NCBI GenBank assembly: GCA_022837485.1
Contig: JALHHH010000014.1
Span: forward strand, 1 to 64,000
Reading direction: 5' to 3'
Source of the DNA: Bacteroidales bacterium
GTDB taxonomy: Bacteria; Bacteroidota; Bacteroidia; Bacteroidales; Lentimicrobiaceae
Length of the DNA: 64,000 nucleotides
Shown: positions 9,372-18,662 of the stretch, in pieces
Position numbering within the stretch: the first letter of the stretch is position 1
How the letters are laid out: each line of letters opens with the position of its first letter
Translations under genes and position numbers: made by a program
Notes under the pieces: model-generated
The model's input: only the letters and a program-made list of their open reading frames with translations
What the model was told of the DNA's origin: nothing
Database searches by the model: none

Positions 9372-9379
9372 CAAATTTA
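9372..9379 (-). promoter_or_regulatory. Promoter -7 element (TAAATTTG) for the oxidoreductase fusion
   Basis: Minus-strand TAAATTTG followed by GC, about 80 nt before the ATG at 9290. No clear -33 element. Confidence 0.5.
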
Positions 9380-9692
9380 TAATTATTTGTTGGGTTGATT
9401 CTGAACCTGTCAAAAAATTTCACATAAATACTTCTATCTATTTATGTCATTATCAATAGCTTAAATTAGACTCATTATAAATAAGCGCGGCAGGAGCCGC
9501 AAACGATTGCGGAATTAATTAAAAAATGATGGAAAATTCTTTTCCACAGCGTCTGTTTAAATGAATCTTAACCTGTTGACGATCAATTTAGTGAATGGAT
9601 TTGTTGCGGAAATGAGCGGAGAATTCTCTCTTTAGTGCTGATTAACAAGTAAATAATAAGTATCCAAACATAAAAGATTGGATATTATTTAC

Positions 9693-9700
9693 TAATTTTG
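9693..9700 (+). promoter_or_regulatory. Promoter -7 element (TAATTTTG) for the GT5-domain gene
   Basis: TAATTTTGC fits the consensus and lies 29 nt upstream of the ATG at 9730. An ATTG at 9677-9680 is closer than the usual -33 spacing. Confidence 0.6.
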
Positions 9701-9729
9701 CACATTATTCGTGTTAATAAGGAATTACT

Positions 9730-10557
9730 ATGGAAAAAGCCAGGATACTGTTTGTTTCCCAGGAAATTATACCTTACCTGAGGGATAGTCAGATGGGGTA
9801 TATTGGCAGGCATCTGCCTCAGGGGATTCAGGAAAGGGGCCGTGAGATCCGCACCTTTATGCCAAGGTTCGGTCACATTAATGAACGCAGAAATCAGTTG
9901 CATGAGGTTATTCGTCTTTCGGGAATGAACCTGATCATCGACGACACGGACCACCCGCTCATCATCAAGGTAGCTTCCATTCAGTCTGCACGCATGCAGA
10001 TTTATTTCATCGACAACGACGATTATTTTCAGCGGAAGTTTATGTTCCGCGACAAGAACAATAAGTTTTACAAGGACAACGACGAGCGTGCCGTCTTTTT
10101 CAGCCGCGGGGTTATTGAAACCGTGAAAAAGCTTGGATGGGCACCCGATTTAATCCATTGCCACGGCTGGATGACCAGTCTTGTTCCCCTGTACATCAAG
10201 AGGGCATTCCGCGATAATCCGCTTTTCAGCGATACCAGGGTAGTAATTTCGCTGTACGACGATGATTTTGAGGAGGCCTGGAACAAGGATGCAGGCAACA
10301 GGATCAAGCTCGACGGGATAACAAACAAAGACCTCAAACACTATAAGAAACCTTCCTACGTTAACATTATGAAGGCGGCCATCGATTTCTCCGACGGAAT
10401 CATTCAGGGGAGCGAAACGGTAGATAACGAGCTTGTTGAATACTGCAACGAAACCGGGAAACCCTTCCTGTCGTACCAGCCGCTCGACACCTTCATTGAT
10501 GCGTATAACATTTTTTATGATAAAATCCTGAGCAGCGAGAGAAGCGAATCCGAATAA
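9730..10557 (+). CDS. Glycogen/starch synthase-like GT5-domain protein (short form)
   Basis: A 275-residue protein matching only the N-terminal GT5 half of glycogen synthase (about 480 residues in full enzymes). The C-terminal GT1 half is absent, and the ADP-glucose-binding KxGGL motif expected after EIIPYL is replaced by RDSQMGYIGRHLP. The segments GREIRTFMPRFG, DLIHCHGW and the Rossmann core remain. Such short forms are, as far as I know, widespread in Bacteroidota next to DUF4270 genes, so this looks like a conserved variant, not a fresh truncation. It may not be an active glucan synthase. The next gene follows after 47 nt on the same strand. Confidence 0.75.
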   Translation: MEKARILFVSQEIIPYLRDSQMGYIGRHLPQGIQERGREIRTFMPRFGHINERRNQLHEVIRLSGMNLIIDDTDHPLIIKVASIQSARMQIYFIDNDDYFQRKFMFRDKNNKFYKDNDERAVFFSRGVIETVKKLGWAPDLIHCHGWMTSLVPLYIKRAFRDNPLFSDTRVVISLYDDDFEEAWNKDAGNRIKLDGITNKDLKHYKKPSYVNIMKAAIDFSDGIIQGSETVDNELVEYCNETGKPFLSYQPLDTFIDAYNIFYDKILSSERSESE

Positions 10558-10604
10558 AGCGTAATCTTGCACCGCTGTCAAGTAACGAAAAATACATTCC
10601 CAAC

Positions 10605-11909
10605 GTGCACAAATCCAGCCTAAGCCGTTTGTTCGCAGCATTGATGATCGCTGCTCTGATTACCGCATGTAAAAAAGAACCCGACCTTATCGGTCTCGAC
10701 CTGCTTCCCGAGGGAGATTATCTCGGGATGAGCTTTACAGACACCACAACCATTATTGCCTATACCCTGGCCGAGGACTCCCTTCCTTCCGACGAACTTT
10801 CAACCAGTATTTTGGGGTATATGAACGATCCGGTGTTTGGACGCACTATGGCCTCGTTTTATACAGAATACCGGCTCCCTGCCAACAATGTATCGTTTGG
10901 TGCGAATGCTGTGGCCGACTCCGTGGTATTAACCCTGGTGTATTCGGGAGTTTACGGCGACTCATTATCGCAGCACACAATAAAAGTGTACGAGCTGAGC
11001 GATACCTTAGGCTTTGATAAAACCTACTATTCAAATTCGGAGGTTGCTTACAATCCCATCCCCATAGGACAGGTAACGTTTGTACCGAATTTGAAAGCAG
11101 CCGACTCTGTCGACGGCAAATACATGCCCCCGCACCTGCGGATTACCCTAAGCCAGCAGTATGCCAGTAAACTGATGAATGCAAGCGATTCTACCCTTTC
11201 GTCGAATGCTTACTTCCGTGAAGTTTTCAAAGGACTGTACATTGCACCGGAACCGGTAACCACCACGCCTTCCGGAGCCCTGCTGTATTTCGATCTGCTT
11301 CACGACAACTCACGCATCAACGTATATTACCGCAACAGCAACGATACCACTTCCATCGCATTGCCCATTAACTCGGCCTGTGCCCGTTTCAATAATTACA
11401 CCCACTTCGGCCATGAAGGCGCCAGTCCGCTGATGCTTCAGCAATTCGCCGGAGATACCGCTGCCGGAGATCAGCAAGTCTTCCTTCAGTCGATGGCGGG
11501 TACCAAGGTAAAACTGCGCTTCCCTTACCTTAAAAACATCCCTGAAAAGGCAAACATTGCAGTAAATGAAGCTATACTGGTATTAACCAACGACGATGCG
11601 GAAAGTGCCCTGAAACCGCCGTCACAACTCGCGTTGCGCGCCCTTTCCGATACCGGAACCTATAAAATGATGTATGATGAAAGCATAGGAACTGCTTATT
11701 TCGGCGGCAGATACGTCAACAACGGCGAATACCGCTTCAGGGTCAGCAAGTATGTGCAGGATATGATGCGTAATCCCGAAACCCGCGACAACGGACTCAT
11801 GCTGCTTATCTCGGGCTCTTCACTGAAGGGCGACAGGGTTGTGCTTTCAGGTCCCGGAGGTACTGCAAGCCGCATGAAACTGATCATTTATTATACGCTC
11901 ATCGAATAG
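10605..11909 (+). CDS. DUF4270 family lipoprotein
   Basis: A 434-residue DUF4270 protein starting at a GTG codon. The N-terminus is a lipoprotein signal (LFAALMIAALITACKKEPD) with cysteine at residue 22. After it comes the family hallmark IGLDLLPEGD, then a beta-rich body with many Asp/Thr/Ser residues and a C-terminal GLMLLISGSS followed by a short beta hairpin. DUF4270 is a Bacteroidota-specific surface lipoprotein family of unknown function, usually encoded just after the short glycogen-synthase-like gene, as here. Confidence 0.85.
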   Translation: MHKSSLSRLFAALMIAALITACKKEPDLIGLDLLPEGDYLGMSFTDTTTIIAYTLAEDSLPSDELSTSILGYMNDPVFGRTMASFYTEYRLPANNVSFGANAVADSVVLTLVYSGVYGDSLSQHTIKVYELSDTLGFDKTYYSNSEVAYNPIPIGQVTFVPNLKAADSVDGKYMPPHLRITLSQQYASKLMNASDSTLSSNAYFREVFKGLYIAPEPVTTTPSGALLYFDLLHDNSRINVYYRNSNDTTSIALPINSACARFNNYTHFGHEGASPLMLQQFAGDTAAGDQQVFLQSMAGTKVKLRFPYLKNIPEKANIAVNEAILVLTNDDAESALKPPSQLALRALSDTGTYKMMYDESIGTAYFGGRYVNNGEYRFRVSKYVQDMMRNPETRDNGLMLLISGSSLKGDRVVLSGPGGTASRMKLIIYYTLIE

Positions 11910-12443
11910 TAATTCAGCGAACAACTCCCTCTGCACCGTAAACCGGTTTTCTGCCACAAGCAGGAAGAACTTCAGCATACCGGATTATTCCGGCTGTCTG
12001 TCACAGGGAGATTTATCCCTTGTTCAGTAAAATCATTTTCAGACTGTTACATGCTTGAATTCCTGAAGTCAAAACCCCTACCGGTATTCGGCGAAATGAA
12101 GTTGCCAATGATATGGTGAAGTGTAAAAATAAGATAAAAGTGCGACTTATTAAAAAAAATTATTTACACCCGCGCATTACAAAGTTTACATTAGAGAAGA
12201 AACCGGAGCTTTTAAAAGTTTACCTTTGTACGGATTTTTTGTCTGGGGAACGGGGAGGAATCCTTTTTCCGGTTGAACAATAGGGATATACGCTGCCTGT
12301 TTGGTCATTTTGTTCAATCTCGTCTCCCATACCTGAAGTTCATAACATAATAATCCCGGATCGGGGATGCATTCCCATAATTTTAGAATTAATAGCAGTG
12401 CTTATCCGGAATTGTATATTAAAAAGTTAAGATTAGAAATAGT
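11910..12443. other. Intergenic region with the long glmS leader
   Basis: A 534-bp gap. The only signal I can support is a TACCTTTG element at 12221-12228, which would give glmS a 5' leader of about 205 nt. I see no coding potential and no similarity to the Gram-positive glmS ribozyme. Confidence 0.5.
12221..12228 (+). promoter_or_regulatory. Promoter -7 element (TACCTTTG) for glmS
   Basis: TACCTTTG preceded by an A/T-rich run; no good -33 TTG at the expected distance. It is the best candidate in the gap. Confidence 0.45.
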
Positions 12444-14282
12444 ATGTGTGGAATTGTAGCTTACATCGGCCCCCGCCAGGCCTACCCAATCCTGATAAAG
12501 GGACTTCATCGCCTGGAATACCGGGGATATGACAGTGCAGGCATTGCTGTACTGAACAGTGAATTAAAACTGTATAAAACCAGAGGCAAGGTTGCCAATC
12601 TGGAAGAGGCCGTCAAAGACAAGGATTTGAGCGGTACCACAGGCATAGCCCACACACGCTGGGCCACGCACGGAGAGCCCAACGACGTGAATGCGCACCC
12701 GCATTTTTCCTACTCAAAAAACCTGGCAATAATTCACAACGGTATCATTGAAAATTATGCTCCCCTGCGCAACGAGCTAATCAAGCGTGGGTACAAATTT
12801 ATAAGTGAGACCGATACCGAGGTGCTGATTCATCTTATAGAGGACATCAGCATCAACGAAAAGGTACCGCTGCCCGAAGCTGTGCAGATTGCTCTCAATC
12901 AGGTTGTTGGAGCATACGCTATTGTTATAATCGATAAAAACGATCCCGACACCCTTATTGCTGCACGTAAAGGGAGTCCGCTTGTGGTAGGAGTAGGCGA
13001 GAATGAGTTTTTTGTTGCTTCCGATGCCACCCCGATTGTTGAATACACCCGTGAAGTGGTTTACCTGAACGATGAAGAGATTGCCATTCTTCACCGCTCA
13101 CACGATCTGCGCATCAAGACCATTACAAATATTGAAAAGACTCCGTATATTCAGACACTTGAGATCAACCTGAGTGCGCTTGAGAAAGAGGGGTACGATC
13201 ATTTCATGCTCAAGGAGATTTATGAGCAGCCCCGTTCCATTCGCGACAGCATGCGTGGTCGCCTGAAGGCCCGTGAAGGCATTGTGTTACTCGGAGGCAT
13301 CATCGATTACCAGCAGAAGCTGATGAATACCGAACGAATCATTATTATTGCCTGCGGCACATCATGGCATGCAGGACTTGTGGGAGAATATTTATTTGAA
13401 GAACTCGCCCGTATTCCGGTTGAGGTGGAATATGCATCTGAATTTCGTTACCGGAACCCGGTTATCTTTGAAAACGACGTTGTAATAGCCATTTCGCAAT
13501 CGGGAGAAACCGCCGACACTCTGGCCGCCATCGAACTGGCAAAATCGAAGGGAGCCACCATTATAGGCATATGCAATGTTGTCGGATCATCCATAGCCCG
13601 GGCAACGCATGCCGGCTCATATACCCATGCAGGTCCCGAAATCGGCGTAGCTTCCACCAAGGCATTCACTGCTCAGGTTACGCTGCTTACGCTGATGGCT
13701 CTGATGCTGGCCGACAGCAAGGGTACAATTTCCAAATCCAGATTTAACCAGCTCCTTCATGAGCTCGACGACATTCCCGGAAAGGTGGAAGAAACCCTGA
13801 AGGTGAATCCCAAAATCATTGAAATTGCCGGAATTTTCAAGAATTCGCGGAATGCCCTGTACCTTGGCCGCGGCTATAACTACCCCGTAGCCATGGAAGG
13901 CGCGCTGAAACTGAAAGAGATCTCTTACATCCATGCCGAAGGGTACCCTGCCGCAGAAATGAAACACGGCCCCATCGCCCTGATCGACGAGGAGATGCCG
14001 GTAGTGGTGATAGCCACCAACAAAGGCACCTACGAAAAAGTAGTGTCAAACATCCAGGAAGTAAAGGCCCGCAAAGGCAAAATCATTGCGATCATTACCG
14101 AGGGCGATGAAACGGTTAAAGACCTTGCCGACCATTACATCGAAATCCCGGAAACGGAAGAGATGCTGGTACCCCTGCTTGCAACCATACCGTTGCAGCT
14201 GCTTTCGTATCACATCGCCGTAATGCGCGGATGCAACGTCGACCAGCCCCGTAACCTCGCCAAAAGCGTTACGGTGGAATGA
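12444..14282 (+). CDS. glmS: Glutamine--fructose-6-phosphate aminotransferase (isomerizing)
   Basis: GlmS makes glucosamine-6-phosphate from fructose-6-phosphate and glutamine, the first step towards UDP-GlcNAc, peptidoglycan and LPS. The 612-residue protein has the mature N-terminal Cys2 nucleophile (MCGIVAYIG), a class II glutaminase domain with HTRWATHG and HNGIIENY motifs, then two SIS domains with IIIACGTSWHAG and SQSGETADT, and ends in the family tail KSVTVE. Full length and intact. It is monocistronic with a long leader and ends at a hairpin. Confidence 0.98.
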   Translation: MCGIVAYIGPRQAYPILIKGLHRLEYRGYDSAGIAVLNSELKLYKTRGKVANLEEAVKDKDLSGTTGIAHTRWATHGEPNDVNAHPHFSYSKNLAIIHNGIIENYAPLRNELIKRGYKFISETDTEVLIHLIEDISINEKVPLPEAVQIALNQVVGAYAIVIIDKNDPDTLIAARKGSPLVVGVGENEFFVASDATPIVEYTREVVYLNDEEIAILHRSHDLRIKTITNIEKTPYIQTLEINLSALEKEGYDHFMLKEIYEQPRSIRDSMRGRLKAREGIVLLGGIIDYQQKLMNTERIIIIACGTSWHAGLVGEYLFEELARIPVEVEYASEFRYRNPVIFENDVVIAISQSGETADTLAAIELAKSKGATIIGICNVVGSSIARATHAGSYTHAGPEIGVASTKAFTAQVTLLTLMALMLADSKGTISKSRFNQLLHELDDIPGKVEETLKVNPKIIEIAGIFKNSRNALYLGRGYNYPVAMEGALKLKEISYIHAEGYPAAEMKHGPIALIDEEMPVVVIATNKGTYEKVVSNIQEVKARKGKIIAIITEGDETVKDLADHYIEIPETEEMLVPLLATIPLQLLSYHIAVMRGCNVDQPRNLAKSVTVE

Positions 14283-14301
14283 ACCATTCAATTTGTGGGT
14301 A

Positions 14302-14335
14302 AAATCAGATAACTTCCCTGCTATTTCTGATTTTT
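14302..14335. terminator. Likely bidirectional terminator between glmS and the S41 protease gene
   Basis: AAATCAGA (14302-14309) pairs with TCTGATTT (14326-14333), followed by a short T run on each strand. It lies between two convergent genes. Confidence 0.65.
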
Positions 14336-14375
14336 CCGGAAAGGCGGCTGAGTGCTTACCGGCATTTTCTATGCC

Positions 14376-16004
14376 TTATTTCCCGCTACCATTACGGATC
14401 TCATCCACTGCTTTCAGGAAGGTTTTATCGGTACGAAGGTATATGGGGTAAAATCCCTTTTCGTCGAAAAGATTGCGTGCGATCAGTGCTTTCATAAGGT
14501 TCTCAAGCTCTCCCTTTACAAAAATAATTCCCCTGGGATCGGCATCCACGCCTTTGGATTTGGCATAGCGGATAAACCGATTGAAAAAATCGGGCGAGAT
14601 GTGGAATTCACGGTCAAAGGTTTGCAGATCGGTATACTTTCGGAGTTCCGCACGGTTACGGTCGGTATACTCAAAGATGTACTGATAAACGAGCCCTCTT
14701 GCCATCAGCTGGTTGTAATAAACATAGTTCTCGTTACGCTCCACCGGGATGTAGAAATCGGGCATTATACCTCCCCCACCGTAAACGACGCGACCACCTG
14801 CCGTGGTGTATTTGAGGGAATCGTTAAAGTGAATGCTGTCGGCACTTTCGAGTTCGCCGCTCATCCAGCGCTCGTGGAGTTCGCCCATGTATTCATCGGA
14901 TTTTCCGTTTTTGTAAGGCTTCTGAATGCTGCGGCCGGCCGGAGTGTAATACCGGGCAACCGTAAGCCGAATGGCCGATCCGTCGGGCAGCGAAAGCTGT
15001 TCCTGCACGAGGCCCTTCCCGAACGAACGGCGTCCGACGATCCATCCCCGGTCGTTGTCCTGAATGGCTCCGGCCAGGATTTCGCTCGAAGAAGCCGAAC
15101 CCTCATCTATAAGAATGTACAAATCACCGCGTTCAAATCGTCCCTTAGCTGTGGCATAAGCATGCTGAGCCGGACGGTTGTACCCGCTGGTATAAACAAT
15201 AAGCTTGCCTTCTCCCAGAAACTCATCGGCTGCATCAATGGCGGTTTGCAGGTACCCTCCCGAATTCCCGCGAAGGTCGAGTATCAGACTCTCCATCCCC
15301 TGCCCTATCAGGGTAAGCAGGGAACGGTTCAGCTCTTCGGGTGTGGTTGCCGAAAACTTTGAAAGTTTAACGTATCCTATGCCCGGTTCCGGCATAAAAG
15401 CAATGTCGATGCTGTAAGTAGGGATGGCATCGCGGGTGATGGTGAACGGAATCAGCTCATCCATACCTCTGCGGAACACACAAACTTCCACTTTGGTGCC
15501 ACGTTCACCTTTTAAACGCTTCATCACCTCGTTGGTCGACATATTAACACCTGCAATCAGCTCATCGTTAACCTTTACGATGCGGTCGCCCGCCAGAATG
15601 CCGGCCTTTTCCGATGGACCTCCGGGAATGGCGTTGATGATATAAACCGTGTCGGTTTCCATACGGAACTGAACCCCAATGCCATCGAAACTGCCAAGCA
15701 GTGGATCGTTCACCTCGTTGAACTCCTCGGCGGTAATATAACTTGAATGCGGATCGAGGTCCGAAAGCATACCTGCGATGGCCGACTGTCTGAGTTTATA
15801 TACATCCACCGAATCCACGTACTCCTGCTCAATGTAGCTGATGACATTATCAACCGGATCAAAATTGCGACTCTGAATCCGTTGAATCAGGTTTTGATTG
15901 GATGAAGAAACCTTTACCAGGGAAGCACCAACGAAAATTCCGGCAACAAGCACGAGGGCAATGGCAATGGGAAGGTATATAACGTTTCTTTTGTTGTTGT
16001 ACAT
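14376..16004 (-). CDS. S41 family C-terminal processing peptidase
   Basis: A 542-residue periplasmic tail-specific protease (CtpA/Prc type). The N-terminus is a membrane anchor (VIYLPIAIALVLVAGIFVGASLV). A PDZ domain follows near residues 95-170 (FDGIGVQF, GGPSEKAGILAGDRI). The catalytic region carries the Ser in DEGSASSSE near residue 303 and the Lys in SFGKGLVQ near 325, the Ser-Lys dyad of the family. The C-terminal 150 residues form an extra helical domain common in Bacteroidota homologues. It has its own promoter-like element about 30 nt upstream. Confidence 0.93.
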   Translation of the reverse strand: MYNNKRNVIYLPIAIALVLVAGIFVGASLVKVSSSNQNLIQRIQSRNFDPVDNVISYIEQEYVDSVDVYKLRQSAIAGMLSDLDPHSSYITAEEFNEVNDPLLGSFDGIGVQFRMETDTVYIINAIPGGPSEKAGILAGDRIVKVNDELIAGVNMSTNEVMKRLKGERGTKVEVCVFRRGMDELIPFTITRDAIPTYSIDIAFMPEPGIGYVKLSKFSATTPEELNRSLLTLIGQGMESLILDLRGNSGGYLQTAIDAADEFLGEGKLIVYTSGYNRPAQHAYATAKGRFERGDLYILIDEGSASSSEILAGAIQDNDRGWIVGRRSFGKGLVQEQLSLPDGSAIRLTVARYYTPAGRSIQKPYKNGKSDEYMGELHERWMSGELESADSIHFNDSLKYTTAGGRVVYGGGGIMPDFYIPVERNENYVYYNQLMARGLVYQYIFEYTDRNRAELRKYTDLQTFDREFHISPDFFNRFIRYAKSKGVDADPRGIIFVKGELENLMKALIARNLFDEKGFYPIYLRTDKTFLKAVDEIRNGSGK

Positions 16005-16032
16005 GGTTCTGTCTCTACGGTATGCGGAACTG

Positions 16033-16040
16033 CAAAATTA
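16033..16040 (-). promoter_or_regulatory. Promoter -7 element (TAATTTTG) for the S41 protease gene
   Basis: Minus-strand TAATTTTGC, about 29 nt before the ATG at 16004. No -33 TTG seen. Confidence 0.55.
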
Positions 16041-16186
16041 GATAAAAAAACGCCAGCATCTCCGGAATGGCTCCGCTGCACAGCGTCACAAACAACGTAC
16101 ACTTCTGGTGAAAGTGCTGAATACGTTAGTGCAAACGCCGGTTTACCGGTATTAGTATGCGGAGCAGGGCCGGAACAGCGTACATC

Positions 16187-17606
16187 TCAGTGCTGCAGAT
16201 ACTTTCCGGCCAGACCGTCGTAGATATTTATTTCATCCAGTGCATTGCCCTGGTCGTCGAAAAGTCTTCTCCACGTATTGAGTGGCTCCCATATGCAGGC
16301 TCCCTGTCCCCTGCCGTCGGGCAAACCGAATACCATGTCGTGTATTTCCTTTTTGAAAGCACTGTATTCCGCTACGTTCACATCTTTGCCGTAACGTAGG
16401 ACCAGCACGTTCATGGTGCGCTGCAGATCTTCCGGAGTGCCGTGCCAGCGAGGATAATAGGTCGAACTCCACCCCGCGAGCGATCATATTATCGAACCAG
16501 AAAACGGCTTCCTCCGTTTGTCCGCCCAGTGCCAGGTGCATCATTACCTGTATGGAAGAATCGGCTTCACGACAGGCTTCAACGCCTGCTTTCAGAAGTT
16601 TTGCAAGATTATCCGGATTGCTGATGTGTCCATCGGGCCAAACCATACCATGGTTTATTTCGTTGCCAACCTGAACCATCTGCGGAAGCGTACCCTGATC
16701 TTTAAGACTCAGAAGTACCGATCTGGTATAATCTTTCAGGCTTGCCGCCAGGGTTTCGGTATCCTGACCTTCCCAAACGGCCGGTTTGTATTGCTGCTGG
16801 GGATCGGCCCAGTAATCGCTGTAATGAAAATTGAGCAGCAGATTCAGCCCGGCGTCCTTAACCCGTTTGGCCATGGCCAGCGTCTGTTCAAACCCGCAGT
16901 ATCCCTTACCGGGCGAATAACCTTTCGTGTGTTCGGGACTGACAAAAATCCGCAGGCGGATGTAGTTGAACCCATGATTTTTTAGCAGCTCAACGGCATC
17001 CTTCTCAATTCCGTCATCGTAAAACTTCATTCCTTCATCCTCCAGCTGCGGAAGAAATGAGATATCGGCACCTATCATTTTTGGGTAAACGTGCGGGGAG
17101 GGAGGAAGCGGAAGTGCAGCAGGCTGCAGAAGCTGAAAACCGGCCGGCAACAGATGTATTTCGTGAGAAGCCGGCCAGATACCGTCTGCACTCACCTCCA
17201 CTTTGAACTTGCCAGGTGTATTTCCGGCAGTAAGGATGAATTCACATATTCCGTTTGTGAGAACAGATTCCCATACGGTGAGGGTATCCGAACTGCTTAT
17301 CAGCACGGGAGAGCTGCCGCCGGAATTCCGGAGTCCGGCATCTCCGTTTACGGAAATCCGGAAAGGAATGGCTGCATCCATTATTTCACGGTCGATGCTG
17401 TCGGCCGCACTAACCCTGAGCCGCGTTGTTTCGGAATGACCGGCGCGCATGCTTGTTTTATAACAGGCCAGAACCAGCGTAACCGGTTTGCCGGTTGCTA
17501 CCCGGAAAAACGATGAAAAATCCGGAGATGCATCGGCCTGCCGTCTTGAATTGCATGCCGGAATTACGAAAACCATCAGCAAGGCAATCAGTTGAAGCTT
17601 TTTCAT
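16187..17606 (-). pseudogene. GH53 endo-beta-1,4-galactanase, frameshifted
   Basis: A lipoprotein (signal ending VIPAC, Cys18) with an Ig-like N-terminal region and a GH53 arabinogalactan endo-1,4-galactanase domain from about residue 173 (KMIGADISFLPQLE). The acid/base Glu is in VQVGNEINHG near residue 313. After VEFDL near 16450 the frame breaks: family members have a five-residue link such as VIGLS before YYPxWHGT, but here only one base separates the Asp codon from TATTATCCT, so about 14 bases are missing. The continuation, YYPRWHGTPEDLQRTMNVLV through the nucleophile region VAEYSAF to the end, is in another frame. As read, the protein loses its nucleophile Glu. It is either decayed or an assembly error. 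Confidence 0.85.
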
Positions 17607-18015
17607 AGCAACGGTATTATTAAATCCGGTTTACAAATTATTGAATTACTGTCACCCTTTGCGGGGATGTATATCCCGTTATCTGCGCATGAAAGATAAC
17701 AAATTCGGTAAAATGAACTCCATCTTCCCCGTTTATTGTTGAAATTGAGCCAAATGAATTAAGGCAAACACTATTTATTAAGAACAATTACAAATAGACC
17801 AGGGAACTGCTAAACCGGAATTTATTATTGATACGTTTTATATATTTGTGCAATTCGGATTCTTCCGAAAGAGCTTGTGGAACAGGGTTTCTTTTCCCGT
17901 TTGAGACCGAATACGGAAATCCTCCTGAAAAACAATCGGCTTGCTGAATGAAAATGGGAGCCGGACATGTAAAGATGATAGAAATACTATAATTAACACG
18001 AAAAACAACACTTCC
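17607..18015. other. Divergent intergenic region
   Basis: A 409-bp gap between the GH53 gene (-) and a secreted-protein gene (+). The only signal I support is TATATTTG at 17841-17848. Confidence 0.45.
17841..17848 (+). promoter_or_regulatory. Promoter -7 element (TATATTTG)
   Basis: TATATTTG followed by TGC fits the -7 consensus and would give the next gene a leader of roughly 160 nt. Confidence 0.5.
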
Positions 18016-18633
18016 ATGAAAAAGTACTTATTGATGCTCTCGCTGGTTATGTCTGGCATTTTTGCCTATGCCGGATGGGTAAAAGGAACCGTAACATACC
18101 ACAACGGGCGTTCGGAAAGCGGCTACATCAAGCACTTTACCAAAGGCGATCAAAAAACCGTTCAATTCAAAAAAAGTGAAAGCGGCAGCAGGCAGAAAAT
18201 AAAAAGCAAAGAATTAAGGGAAATTACATTCAACTTACCGGATGGAGACCGGATCATTAAAAATCTAAAGATAAAATCGGAAAACCTGAAAGGCAAAAGC
18301 CGTGTATCAAAGAATAGCATATGGCTGGGGGTATTGTACCGTGGCGATTTTGATGTTGTCGGAATTGAGGTATACGATATGGGCTACACAATGAATTACC
18401 TGGTAAACTGGCCGGGAGAGAAGACTGCTTCCACAATCTTTGTAACTGGAAAAGGCACCTCTTTTGCTGTCGGGAAAAAAGCATTTTTGCGAAAAGCCAG
18501 CCGCGTGGTATTTAAAGGACGTTGCGATTCAATGGTAGAAGCGATTGAAAAAGAAACGTTTATGCCAAAGAAACTGGAAGATGTCATTGAATATTACGAA
18601 ACACACTGCGGCAGTAATTCGCGCGGGGAATAA
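18016..18633 (+). CDS. Secreted protein of unknown function
   Basis: A 205-residue protein I do not recognise. I start it at the ATG giving MKKYLLMLSLVMSGIFAYA, a clean Sec signal peptide; the open frame extends 25 codons upstream without any signal. The mature part is basic and beta-strand-like (GWVKGTVTYHNGRSESGYIK, VQFKKSESGSRQKI), with two Cys near the C-terminus. No catalytic motif is visible. It stands alone between divergent and convergent neighbours. Probably a periplasmic or exported accessory protein. Confidence 0.7.
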   Translation: MKKYLLMLSLVMSGIFAYAGWVKGTVTYHNGRSESGYIKHFTKGDQKTVQFKKSESGSRQKIKSKELREITFNLPDGDRIIKNLKIKSENLKGKSRVSKNSIWLGVLYRGDFDVVGIEVYDMGYTMNYLVNWPGEKTASTIFVTGKGTSFAVGKKAFLRKASRVVFKGRCDSMVEAIEKETFMPKKLEDVIEYYETHCGSNSRGE

Positions 18634-18662
18634 CAGCCGGAAGGGGAAAAACCGGTTTACGA

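Larger units (their letters stand above)
9291..9729. other. Intergenic region with divergent promoters
   Basis: A 439-bp AT-rich gap between divergent genes. It holds a minus-strand TAAATTTG near the oxidoreductase gene and a plus-strand TAATTTTG just before the GT5 gene. Nothing else is recognisable. Confidence 0.5.

Noticed and set aside
12229..12443. glmS ribozyme
   Set aside because: No similarity to the known ribozyme core could be recognised.
16233..16450. Novel basic C-terminus of the galactanase as read in the first frame
   Set aside because: It is out-of-frame sequence; the family C-terminus lies in another frame of the same DNA.
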